This document shows, in pieces, positions 6,436 through 12,954 of a stretch of 15,514 nucleotides of DNA. How positions within the stretch are numbered: the first letter of the stretch is position 1; every line of letters begins with the position of its first letter. A program made the position numbers and the translations under genes. The notes under the pieces were generated by a model. The model saw nothing but the letters and a program-made list of their open reading frames with translations. It searched no databases and was not told where the DNA came from. Origin of the DNA: Lentimicrobiaceae bacterium (GTDB taxonomy: Bacteria > Bacteroidota > Bacteroidia > Bacteroidales > WCHB1-69); assembly GCA_009787675.1 (NCBI GenBank), contig WQSU01000023.1:1-15514 (forward strand). The letters run 5' to 3'.

Positions 6436-8772
6436 ATGATAACACATCTCAAAACCTATCAACGTTTTCTCTTTAGAAACAAATTATATACAGCGGTTTC
6501 GCTGTTGGGCTTTTCGGTTTCGCTCATGTTTGTGGTGCTGCTGGGGGTTTATATCAAACAGGAAAATTCGGTAGATGACTTTCAGGAAAAGAAAGCGCGG
6601 ATTTTTGTTATGACCCACGACAATAAAACGAATTTCGGAAATCTTGTTGCCGCTTTTGTGAAAGAACAATGCCCTGAAGTGGAAATGTTTACGCGTACTT
6701 TGGGACGTGAAATCGCTACAAATCTTGTGGGGCAGGAAAAAATGAAAGCGGCGGGTTTGTTTGCAGATCCCGATTTTTTCAACATCTTTTCCTATAAACT
6801 GCTTGAAGGAAACAGCAATCAAGTGCTTCAAGATGAATGGACGGTGGTGCTGGGAGCAACTTTTGCCCGAAAAATGTTTGATGATGAAAATCCGGTGGGC
6901 AAGCTCCTCATTATCAACGATCAATATTTTACCATTACGGGTATTATGGAAGATTTTCCTGAAAAAACACTCCTGCCCATGTCCGATTTTGTTGCCCATT
7001 ACAACGCCATCAGCATGTTTTGGGGCACCGACGAAATTCTCAAAAGCAATGATAATTTTGGCTTTACCATGTTTTTCCTTGAAAAAGAGAATGCCGATCT
7101 GTGTGCCAAAACGCCGCAATTGCTGGAACTTTTTAAAGAAAATTTCTGGTTTTACCACCACGGTTTTACGAACGATTTAAAATTTGTTTCTCTCAAGGAA
7201 GCTTATTATGCCATACAAGGTACTGGTTATATAGGACTTAATCGCAATAATAAAACTATTATTACTGTTTATACCTGCATTGCCATTCTTATTCTGATTG
7301 TTTCGCTGTTAAACTACATCAATATGACGGTTGCTCAAGCTGGATTTAGAGGGAAAGAAGCCGCCACAAGAAAACTTTTTGGGTGTAGCAGGCAAAAGAT
7401 TATCCTGCAATTGTTCACAGAATCGCTAATCATGACTTTGCTCGCTTTTCTCATTGGGTTGTTTCTTGCCTTTGCGGCGGAACCGTTTTTTAACGATGTT
7501 TTAAACACCAACTTGCATTTAGAAAATCAATTTACTTTTGACATCATTGTTTTTATAACTTTTTCCATTTTAATGATTTCTATCATTGCCGGAATCGTGC
7601 CCGCATTGCTCATATCCAAATTCAATCCTATAGAAATTGTAAATGGAACGCTTACGAGAAGAATAAAAACAACTTACTCTAAAGTGTTGATTATCTTTCA
7701 ATACACGATCACTACCATTTTATTGATTTGTAGTTTATTCATTAAAAACCAGTCCGATTTTCTCATCCACTACGATCTCGGCTATCAACGTGAAGGCGTT
7801 TTTGTGATGAGAAACCTGTTGGAAGACACGCAAGAAGAGGGATTTAAGTCGAAACTGTTTTCTATTGAAGGCGTTGAGAATGTTTCCTTCACTTGCGGCA
7901 CGCCTTTGAATGGCGGCAACAATATGTCGTATGAACGAGATGGTGAAGCGATTAGTTTTCAGGAGTTTTATGTGGATTCCGCTTTTTTCGACATTTTCAA
8001 TATTAAATTTGAACTGCTTACTACGCCCACGTCAGAATCCTGGTACGTAAACAGAATTGCCTATAATATATTAAAACCTGATACGCAATCTTTTATGGCG
8101 CTGTTTGGCGGTGGTGAAGTTCCTCAAAAAATTCATGTGGCGGGAATTTTAGATGAGTTCCATTTTAAATATAAATCGCTGGCACAAGTTCAGGGACCTT
8201 TGCGTATTCACTTTCGTCCAGAAGGGTGGGGCTCATGGGATATTGTGGTTAAGATTTCGCCAAGCGCCGATTTGTACAAAGTGGCGCAAAAAGTGGAAGA
8301 CGCCTACCGCGAATATAGCGACAACCCTACTGTTGAGGGAAGATTTGCAGAGGATGAAATTCAAAGCTGGTACGAGGATGTAAAGAAGACCTCGAAAATC
8401 ATGAGCGCCTTTACCGTACTCACCATTTTGATTATGATTATGGGTGTTTTCGCCATGTCGCTTTACACGATTCGCCAAAAAGAGAAAGGGATCGCCATCC
8501 GCAAAGTGCATGGCGCCACCATTCGGGAAATCCTGCTGATGTTGAATCTCGAATCGCTAATCTCCATCCTGATAGCCTTTGTAGTAGCCTGCCCCATTGC
8601 CTACTACGCTATGAGCAAGTGGCTTGAGAGTTTTGAATATAAAATCCCGCTCAGCGCAAGCATCTTCCTGCTCGCCGGCGTAAGTATTCTCCTCCTTACT
8701 CTGTTATCCGTAAGCTGGCTCACCTGGCGCGCCGCAAAAGCAAATCCGGTGAGGTTTTTGAAGAAAGAGTGA
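6436..8772 (+). CDS. MacB/FtsX-family ABC transporter permease C
   Basis: Third inner-membrane permease, 778 aa. Membrane segments are near residues 17-41, 273-296, 330-348, 369-393, 414-438, 655-679, 708-726 and 741-764, with extracytoplasmic domains between the first and second and between the fifth and sixth. Coupling motifs are EAATRKLFG (308-316) and GIAIRKVHGAT (685-695), both at the expected points on the cytoplasmic side. The C-terminal TWRAAKANPVRFLKKE is typical of the family. It lies 55 bases after the ATPase and is the most likely direct partner. Its GC content looks more even along its length than in permeases A and B. Paralogous to A and B, not a recent duplicate: the periplasmic domains differ widely. 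Substrate unknown. Confidence 0.93.
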   Translation: MITHLKTYQRFLFRNKLYTAVSLLGFSVSLMFVVLLGVYIKQENSVDDFQEKKARIFVMTHDNKTNFGNLVAAFVKEQCPEVEMFTRTLGREIATNLVGQEKMKAAGLFADPDFFNIFSYKLLEGNSNQVLQDEWTVVLGATFARKMFDDENPVGKLLIINDQYFTITGIMEDFPEKTLLPMSDFVAHYNAISMFWGTDEILKSNDNFGFTMFFLEKENADLCAKTPQLLELFKENFWFYHHGFTNDLKFVSLKEAYYAIQGTGYIGLNRNNKTIITVYTCIAILILIVSLLNYINMTVAQAGFRGKEAATRKLFGCSRQKIILQLFTESLIMTLLAFLIGLFLAFAAEPFFNDVLNTNLHLENQFTFDIIVFITFSILMISIIAGIVPALLISKFNPIEIVNGTLTRRIKTTYSKVLIIFQYTITTILLICSLFIKNQSDFLIHYDLGYQREGVFVMRNLLEDTQEEGFKSKLFSIEGVENVSFTCGTPLNGGNNMSYERDGEAISFQEFYVDSAFFDIFNIKFELLTTPTSESWYVNRIAYNILKPDTQSFMALFGGGEVPQKIHVAGILDEFHFKYKSLAQVQGPLRIHFRPEGWGSWDIVVKISPSADLYKVAQKVEDAYREYSDNPTVEGRFAEDEIQSWYEDVKKTSKIMSAFTVLTILIMIMGVFAMSLYTIRQKEKGIAIRKVHGATIREILLMLNLESLISILIAFVVACPIAYYAMSKWLESFEYKIPLSASIFLLAGVSILLLTLLSVSWLTWRAAKANPVRFLKKE

Positions 8773-8776
8773 AGGG

Positions 8777-8804
8777 GAATTAGGAATTAAGAATTAGGAA
8801 TTAA
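8777..8804. repeat. GAATTAG heptad array, 4 units
   Basis: Alternating GAATTAG and GAATTAA units starting five bases after the permease C stop; GAGATAT follows in register. Confidence 0.88.
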
Positions 8805-8830
8805 GAGATATGAAATGGAAGGATCTCCAC

Positions 8831-8859
8831 CGCTGGCGGGGGTTGGGGGGTGGAAAAAA
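8831..8859 (+). repeat. 29-bp G-rich dispersed repeat, direct copy
   Basis: Matches the reverse complement of 250-278 at 27 of 29 positions. It starts CGCTGGCGGG and ends GGTGGAAAAAA. Its last four bases overlap the GCAGAAA heptad block. A diverged relative may lie at about 66-92. Confidence 0.7.
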
Positions 8860-8888
8860 GCAGAAAGCAGAAGGCAGAAAGCAGAAAG
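8856..8888 (+). repeat. GCAGAAA heptad array, intergenic copy
   Basis: Four 7-base units GCAGAAA/GCAGAAG (8860-8887) with a leading A-run. The reverse complement matches 11536-11568, inside the DUF1573 lipoprotein gene, at 31 of 33 positions. Confidence 0.85.
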
Positions 8889-8910
8889 AACTTTTAAACT
8901 TAGAACTTAA

Positions 8911-8954
8911 ATATGAAGAACAACAAAACTATCAGAACGCACTCAATTCCTTCT
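8911..8954 (+). repeat. 44-bp dispersed repeat, copy 2
   Basis: Matches 123-166 at 38 of 44 positions without gaps. Located between GCAGAAA heptads and the CCGTTGG palindrome. Confidence 0.75.
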
Positions 8955-9017
8955 TCGCTTGCCCAGCGTGCGAGAAACCTCAACAAAGCGGTATCAATTC
9001 CAACCATCTTTCAATCT

Positions 9018-9037
9018 CCGTTGGCTTCAACCAACGG
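9018..9037. repeat. CCGTTGG palindrome, copy 4
   Basis: CCGTTGGCTTCAACCAACGG: arms CCGTTGG and CCAACGG are perfect complements (7 bp) around a 6-base CTTCAA loop. It is 54 bases before the tolC start and no T-run follows. Confidence 0.8.
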
Positions 9038-9038
9038 C

Positions 9039-9091
9039 AATTAACCATTAACCATTAATCACTAATCATTAACCACTAACCACTAATCACT
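9039..9091. repeat. ATTAACC/ACTAATC heptads abutting the tolC start
   Basis: AATTAACC is followed by six contiguous heptads (ATTAACC, ATTAATC, ACTAATC, ATTAACC, ACTAACC, ACTAATC) and ACT, then the ATG at 9092. This is the longest start-proximal array in the window. No Shine-Dalgarno sequence. Confidence 0.88.
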
Positions 9092-10408
9092 ATGAAAAAA
9101 ATCCTCCTCCTCACCCTTCCCTTCATTTCGTTGTTTGCTTATTCGCAGCAACCGATGAATTTGGATGCCTGCATGAAATATGCAGTAGAAAACAGCTACA
9201 AAACCGCTCGCGCCGCTACCGATTTGGACAATGCGAAGAAAGAGTACAGCGGCGCGGTTCTTTCGCACCTGCCCGGTGTAAACGCCTCTATGGGCGTGGG
9301 CTCTAACTTCGGGCGCGGGATTGATCCGGCAACCAACAATCCCGTAACTTACACTACTTTTAACAACTCTGCACAGCTGAGCGCTTCAATGCCTATCTTT
9401 TACGGATTGCGTTACCTGAATCAAACGCGCTCGGCAAAGATCGCCAAACTGCGCGGCGAGGAACAACTGCGCTACACCCGCGACCAAGTAGCAGAAGCAA
9501 CCATGCTGACTTACGCCGAAGTGGTGTATTACACCGAAATGGTTGAACTGCAACAAAAAAAGATAGAAAGTTACCAAATGGAAGAAAAACGCATGGCGCG
9601 TTTGTTAGAGTTGGGTGGTGGTTCTGCCGCCGATCTGGCGCAAATTCGCGCCTCATTAGCTTCGGAAGAATATAACGCCATTGCCCTAAGAAACAGTTTG
9701 GAAATCAGCATGGTGAAACTCAAAGATTGCATGAACTTTCCGTTAGATGATCTGCTTAAAATTGTACCTCAAATAGAAGACGCTACGCTTTATTTGGAGG
9801 AACAAACGCCTGCCGACATCATTGCTTTTGCATTTAACGCACATCCGGTTGCCATTATAGAGCAACATAATCTAACGTGGCAAAAACGTTCTCTTTCTAT
9901 GGCACGGGGCGCATACTATCCCTCTCTCTCACTGGGTGGAAGCATTTCTTCAATCTACTACACCTCTTCAGCAGAAAAATACACTCCCTATTTCACACAA
10001 TACAAAAACAACTTGGGAGAGTCGGTGAACTTGAATCTTCAGATTCCCATTTTCAATGGTTTGGAAGCTCGTTTGCGCGTTTCGGTAGCCAAAAACAACC
10101 TCAAACAGGCGCAACGCGACTACGACGAAACCATGCGCACCCTCTCGAGCGAAATCCGACAAGCCCTAATGGAATTGGAAGCCTCTCACAGTCAATGGCT
10201 TCAAGCACAAAAGAATGTAGAATACCAGCAAATTGCCAACCAAGCCAACCACCGCAAATATGAAACCGGCACACTAAGCATCATTGAACTGCAAACCTCA
10301 GACAACCAATTCTTCCAATCTGAAATAGAACTCAGGCGCGCTTACTTGCAATACCAAATCAAAGTACGAGAGATGAACTATTACAAAGGAAAAGGGTATT
10401 TGAATTAG
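9092..10408 (+). CDS. TolC-family outer membrane efflux protein
   Basis: Outer-membrane channel and periplasmic tunnel for tripartite efflux, 438 aa, a normal length for the family. A signal peptide with MKK start and hydrophobic core is followed by a plausible cleavage after AYS (residue 18). Mature protein begins QQPMNLDACMKYAVENS, the usual start of the first OEP repeat. Alanine- and glutamine-rich helical stretches alternate with strand-forming segments (SAQLSASMPIFYG and SVNLNLQIPIFNG) in the two halves, as expected for duplicated OEP domains. The C-terminal YETGTLSIIELQTSDNQF matches the conserved end. It follows the ABC genes and is their likely exit duct, via an adaptor not present here. 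Final Asn codon and TAG stop lie inside a GAATTAG repeat. Confidence 0.95.
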   Translation: MKKILLLTLPFISLFAYSQQPMNLDACMKYAVENSYKTARAATDLDNAKKEYSGAVLSHLPGVNASMGVGSNFGRGIDPATNNPVTYTTFNNSAQLSASMPIFYGLRYLNQTRSAKIAKLRGEEQLRYTRDQVAEATMLTYAEVVYYTEMVELQQKKIESYQMEEKRMARLLELGGGSAADLAQIRASLASEEYNAIALRNSLEISMVKLKDCMNFPLDDLLKIVPQIEDATLYLEEQTPADIIAFAFNAHPVAIIEQHNLTWQKRSLSMARGAYYPSLSLGGSISSIYYTSSAEKYTPYFTQYKNNLGESVNLNLQIPIFNGLEARLRVSVAKNNLKQAQRDYDETMRTLSSEIRQALMELEASHSQWLQAQKNVEYQQIANQANHRKYETGTLSIIELQTSDNQFFQSEIELRRAYLQYQIKVREMNYYKGKGYLN

Positions 10409-10422
10409 GAATTAAGAATTAA
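10402..10422. repeat. GAATTAG heptad array, 3 units, overlapping the tolC stop
   Basis: GAATTAG at 10402-10408 contains the last Asn codon and the stop of tolC; two GAATTAA units follow. Confidence 0.85.
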
Positions 10423-10430
10423 CATGAAGA

Positions 10431-10462
10431 TTGCAACGTGTAACGAAATTTCAATATTTTTG
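10431..10462 (+). promoter_or_regulatory. Bacteroidota-type promoter of nusB
   Basis: TATTTTTG at 10455-10462 is an exact match to the TAnnTTTG -7 element of Bacteroidota housekeeping promoters. TTG at 10431-10433, 21 bases upstream, fits the -33 element. The nusB ATG follows 17 bases after the -7 box, implying a very short leader. It separates the housekeeping block from the efflux genes. Confidence 0.72.
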
Positions 10463-10479
10463 CCCCTCTAAAAAATAAC

Positions 10480-11424
10480 ATGGTTACAAGAAGATTTTTG
10501 AGGATAAAAGTATTGCAAGCGCTTTACGCAGAGGAAAAAAATCGCAGTGAAGATTTTAGTACAGGCGAAAAAAAGCTGGATCAGGCAATTCAAGATTGTC
10601 AACTTCTTTCTGTTCACTTTCTTTCTTTGCTGCCCGAAATATCACGCTACCGCACCCTGCGTTTGGAGGAACTGAAAGAAAAAATAACACCCACAGAAGA
10701 AGATTTGAATCCAAATACAAAATTTATTGACAACCATGTTATTAAGCAAATTGAAGAAAATACAAAAATTAAACAGTTTTGCGTAAATAACAAAATAGAC
10801 TGGGGCGACAGATACGATTTCATTGCACAAATGTACTATGAAATAGCCAATTCGGAATTTTATCTTAATTATCTAACTGTTCCCGAACAAAACTACAAAG
10901 AAGACAAAGAATTTGTGCTTAACATCTTGTCAAATATTTTTTCGGAAAGCGAATTGTTGCATTGGTTTCTTGAAGAAAAAAATGTACACTGGTTTGATGA
11001 TTATAACGATGCGTTGCTGGCTGCATATAAAAACATTGAGAAATTCAAGGAAAACCAGCCCAATAACCTCCCGATGATTCCTCTGTTTAAAAATGAGGAA
11101 GAGATCGTTTTTTATAAGGACTTATTTCGTAAAACATTGCTATACAATGCTGAATATCAAAAACGTATTGATGAAAAATTGCAACACTGGGAATCGGAGC
11201 GTATTATGGAAATAGATACGATCCTAATGAAAATGGCAATTTGCGAACTAACTCAATTTCAAACTATTCCAATAAAAGTTACCATCAATGAATATATTGA
11301 ATTAGCAAAGTTGTATAGTTCTCGAAAAAGTGGCGTTTTCATTAACGGTATTTTAGACAGCATTATAACAGATCTAAAAAACGAGGGTGCGCTGGATAAA
11401 ATGGGAAGAGGGCTAATTAATTGA
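10480..11424 (+). CDS. nusB: Transcription antitermination factor NusB (long form)
   Basis: NusB binds boxA RNA with S10 (NusE) and helps RNA polymerase read through rRNA operons. The 314 aa are more than twice the length of E. coli NusB, as is usual in Bacteroidota, where an extra N-terminal region of about 150 residues precedes or interrupts the helical NusB fold. It opens with VTRRFLRIKVLQALYA, the usual R-x-x-R-I-K-V-x-Q-x-L-Y-A helix. The C-terminal third carries the core signature: ERIMEIDTILMKMAICEL, then PIKVTINEYIELAKLYSS and SGVFINGILDSI. The start is placed at the ATG 17 bases after the -7 box. It heads a block with the DUF1573, yajC and coaE genes, an order often kept in this phylum. 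Confidence 0.95.
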   Translation: MVTRRFLRIKVLQALYAEEKNRSEDFSTGEKKLDQAIQDCQLLSVHFLSLLPEISRYRTLRLEELKEKITPTEEDLNPNTKFIDNHVIKQIEENTKIKQFCVNNKIDWGDRYDFIAQMYYEIANSEFYLNYLTVPEQNYKEDKEFVLNILSNIFSESELLHWFLEEKNVHWFDDYNDALLAAYKNIEKFKENQPNNLPMIPLFKNEEEIVFYKDLFRKTLLYNAEYQKRIDEKLQHWESERIMEIDTILMKMAICELTQFQTIPIKVTINEYIELAKLYSSRKSGVFINGILDSIITDLKNEGALDKMGRGLIN

Positions 11425-11452
11425 GAATTACGAATGATAAATTATGAATTTA
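11425..11452. repeat. Degenerate GAATTAG-type heptads after nusB
   Basis: GAATTAC, GAATGAT, AAATTAT and GAATTTA follow the nusB TGA in 7-base register. Decayed relative to the arrays at 10 and 8777. Confidence 0.5.
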
Positions 11453-11500
11453 ACCTATCCGCAATACACTTTAAACCTTAATTTTAAATCCAAACAAACA

Positions 11501-11977
11501 ATGAAATCCCCCAATCTACTTTCTCCTGCATTTTGCTTTCTGCTTTCCGCCTTCTGTTTTCTGCTTTTAAGTTGTGGAAAATCTAAAAACAACGAACTTA
11601 CGATTTCGGATGTTAGAAATCCGGCAACTGCAAACGGTATAGATAAACAAAAAAAAGAGAACATGCCGGAAATTCTGTTTGACAATCTTTCTTACAACTT
11701 TGGCAAAGTAATACAAGGAGAAATGCTAAGTTATACTTTTCATTTTAAGAATACTGGAAAGTCGAGTTTGATCATATCCGGTGTTGTAGCCTCATGTGGA
11801 TGTACCACTTCCCTGCCCCCCAAAGCGCCTATAAAACCAGGCGAAAAAGGGGAAATTACGATTACCTTCGATTCTAAACATAAACACGGCGACGTAATAA
11901 GCCAATTGATTGTTGCTGCTAATACTTACCCCGCGCAAACCACACTAACAGTAACAGCCAATGTGGTAGCCCCTTGA
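11501..11977 (+). CDS. DUF1573-domain lipoprotein
   Basis: Predicted cell-envelope lipoprotein of unknown function, 158 aa from the ATG at 11501. I prefer this start to the in-frame ATG at 11444 because it begins directly with a signal peptide: MKSPN, a hydrophobic core at residues 6-23 and lipobox LLSC with Cys25 as the lipidation site. The DUF1573 domain follows a linker: ILFDNLSYNFGKVIQGE, FHFKNTGKSSLIISGV, the hallmark ASCGCT, PIKPGEKGEITITFDS and a final strand segment. The fold is immunoglobulin-like in this family. In Bacteroidota such genes often sit between nusB and yajC. Unusually, residues 12-23 are encoded by a tandem DNA repeat (11536-11568) that also exists between genes, so the signal peptide core appears to be repeat-derived. 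Confidence 0.88.
   Translation: MKSPNLLSPAFCFLLSAFCFLLLSCGKSKNNELTISDVRNPATANGIDKQKKENMPEILFDNLSYNFGKVIQGEMLSYTFHFKNTGKSSLIISGVVASCGCTTSLPPKAPIKPGEKGEITITFDSKHKHGDVISQLIVAANTYPAQTTLTVTANVVAP
11536..11568 (-). repeat. GCAGAAA heptad array inside the lipoprotein signal peptide
   Basis: On the minus strand this is a GCAGAAA-type heptad array, 31 of 33 positions identical to 8856-8888. On the plus strand, units TTTCTGC, TTTCCGC, CTTCTGT and TTTCTGC encode residues 12-23 of the lipoprotein. Three 7-base units make 21 bases, so the peptide repeats every seven residues as FCFLLSA then FCFLLLS. Confidence 0.85.
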
Positions 11978-11994
11978 GCAATTATAAATAAACT

Positions 11995-12018
11995 CATACA
12001 CCTATCAACCTATACACC
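11995..12018. repeat. TATACACC octamers before yajC
   Basis: Three contiguous octamers CATACACC, TATCAACC and TATACACC. They end four bases before a TAnnTTTG box. No palindrome or heptad array accompanies them here. Confidence 0.75.
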
Positions 12019-12021
12019 TTT

Positions 12022-12029
12022 TATCTTTG
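12022..12029 (+). promoter_or_regulatory. Putative -7 element for yajC
   Basis: TATCTTTG matches TAnnTTTG exactly, 20 bases before the yajC ATG. No TTG is found at the right distance for a -33 element; that position is occupied by the octamer array. Possibly a weak internal promoter. Confidence 0.45.
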
Positions 12030-12049
12030 AACCTTTAATTTAATATATT

Positions 12050-12388
12050 ATGAATTTCCTGCAATTTTTATTATTCGCCAAACCGGCTCAAGATGGAGAA
12101 GCTGCCGGCGGTGGCGGTATGAGCATGTTACTGATGTTGGGCGCCATTATTTTGGTATTCTATTTCTTTATGATTCGTCCGCAACAGAAAAAACAAAAAC
12201 AAATGCAAAACTTCCGCGATACGCTGAAACGCGGCGACAAAATCGTTACTATCGGCGGTATTCACGGTAAAATTACCGATGTTCAAGAAGGCACTTTTAT
12301 TATTGAAGTAGAAGACGGTACAAAATTGAGAATTGAAAAGGCAGCCGTAGCAATTGATCCCAATGCACCTGCAACAAAAAAAGATTAG
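12050..12388 (+). CDS. yajC: Preprotein translocase subunit YajC
   Basis: Small single-span inner-membrane protein that associates with SecDF in the Sec translocase. 112 aa, the normal length. A short N-terminal segment and a glycine-rich stretch (residues 17-23) precede the membrane span at about 24-44, which ends in the family signature FYFFMIRPQQKKQK. The cytoplasmic domain carries GDKIVTIGGIHGKI, then IIEVEDGTKLRIEKAAV. The last 26 bases overlap the start of coaE, which indicates co-transcription and possibly translational coupling. From memory, Bacteroidota usually place a YbbR-domain gene between yajC and coaE; none is present here. Confidence 0.95.
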   Translation: MNFLQFLLFAKPAQDGEAAGGGGMSMLLMLGAIILVFYFFMIRPQQKKQKQMQNFRDTLKRGDKIVTIGGIHGKITDVQEGTFIIEVEDGTKLRIEKAAVAIDPNAPATKKD

Positions 12389-12911
12389 GATTGCCCTCAC
12401 CGGCGGAATCGGAATAGGGAAAACCTATATCTCAAAGCACTTTTTAGATATGGGTATTCCCGTTTTTTATGCCGATGAAGAAGCAAAAAAACTGTATGAT
12501 TCCGAAAAAGTTTTAACTTTTTTTAAAGAAAATTTTGGAGATACTGTTTTTTCAAATCAAAAATTAGATTTCGCAAAATTAGCAACTCTTGTATTTGGAA
12601 AGCAAGAATGCAGAAAACAGATTGAAGCCTTTATTCATCCATTGGTCATGCAACAATTTGAATATTGGAGTACCCAACAAGACTCCAATATTGTGATGTT
12701 GGAAAGCGCCATTGTTTTTGAAGCGTCATTAGAAAAATTCTTCGATAAAATAATCGTTGTGGACGCACCAATAGAAGTTAGAATTCAGCGAATTAAAAAT
12801 AGAAACCCTCACATGTCAGAGTCTGAAATCTTGCGCCGAATCAATTTGCAAATTCCTCAGGAGGAAAAATGTAAACGCGCTGATTTTGTGATTGATAATA
12901 GTGGTTTCTGA
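12363..12911 (+). CDS. coaE: Dephospho-CoA kinase (short C-terminus)
   Basis: Catalyses the last step of coenzyme A synthesis, ATP-dependent phosphorylation of the 3'-hydroxyl of dephospho-CoA's ribose, in the cytoplasm. The ATG at 12363 is chosen; an in-frame TTG at 12354 would add three residues. P-loop GGIGIGKT is at residues 14-21, DMGIPVFYADEEAKKLY is the substrate-side motif, and later come FIHPLVMQQF, the VVDAPIEVRIQRIKNR lid region and QEEKCKRADFVIDNSG. The protein is 182 aa and stops two residues after the conserved VIDNSG, whereas family members usually continue into a further helix to about 195-205 aa. Other frames after the stop do not restore it. All catalytic motifs visible to me remain, so it is probably functional. 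Confidence 0.93.
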   Translation: MHLQQKKIRIALTGGIGIGKTYISKHFLDMGIPVFYADEEAKKLYDSEKVLTFFKENFGDTVFSNQKLDFAKLATLVFGKQECRKQIEAFIHPLVMQQFEYWSTQQDSNIVMLESAIVFEASLEKFFDKIIVVDAPIEVRIQRIKNRNPHMSESEILRRINLQIPQEEKCKRADFVIDNSGF

Positions 12912-12954
12912 TACGTGATTAATGGTTTCTAAAGGAGATGATAAACTATGATAT

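Larger units (their letters stand above)
8773..9091. other. 319-bp gap before tolC, repeat-built
   Basis: No credible gene lies here; the open frame at 8810-9058 translates into repeat-derived sequence. It holds, in order, GAATTAG heptads, a G-rich repeat, GCAGAAA heptads, the second copy of the 44-bp repeat, a CCGTTGG palindrome and start-proximal heptads. This order parallels 1-582. An HlyD/MacA-type adaptor gene, which might be expected in such a position, is absent. Confidence 0.8.

Noticed and set aside
6484..7161. Long minus-strand frame (225 aa) opposite permease C
   Set aside because: It lies antisense to a clear permease with intact motifs, has no recognisable domain and no promoter; shadow frame.
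8810..9058. 82-aa plus-strand frame before tolC
   Set aside because: It reads through the G-rich repeat, the GCAGAAA heptads, the 44-bp repeat and the palindrome; composition is repeat-driven.
11444..11500. Upstream start of the DUF1573 gene at 11444
   Set aside because: It would put 19 non-hydrophobic residues before the signal peptide and overlaps degraded heptads; the ATG at 11501 gives a normal lipoprotein signal.
12909..12954. Frameshift at the end of coaE
   Set aside because: Neither alternative frame after the stop gives more than about five residues, so a simple frameshift does not restore the missing helix.
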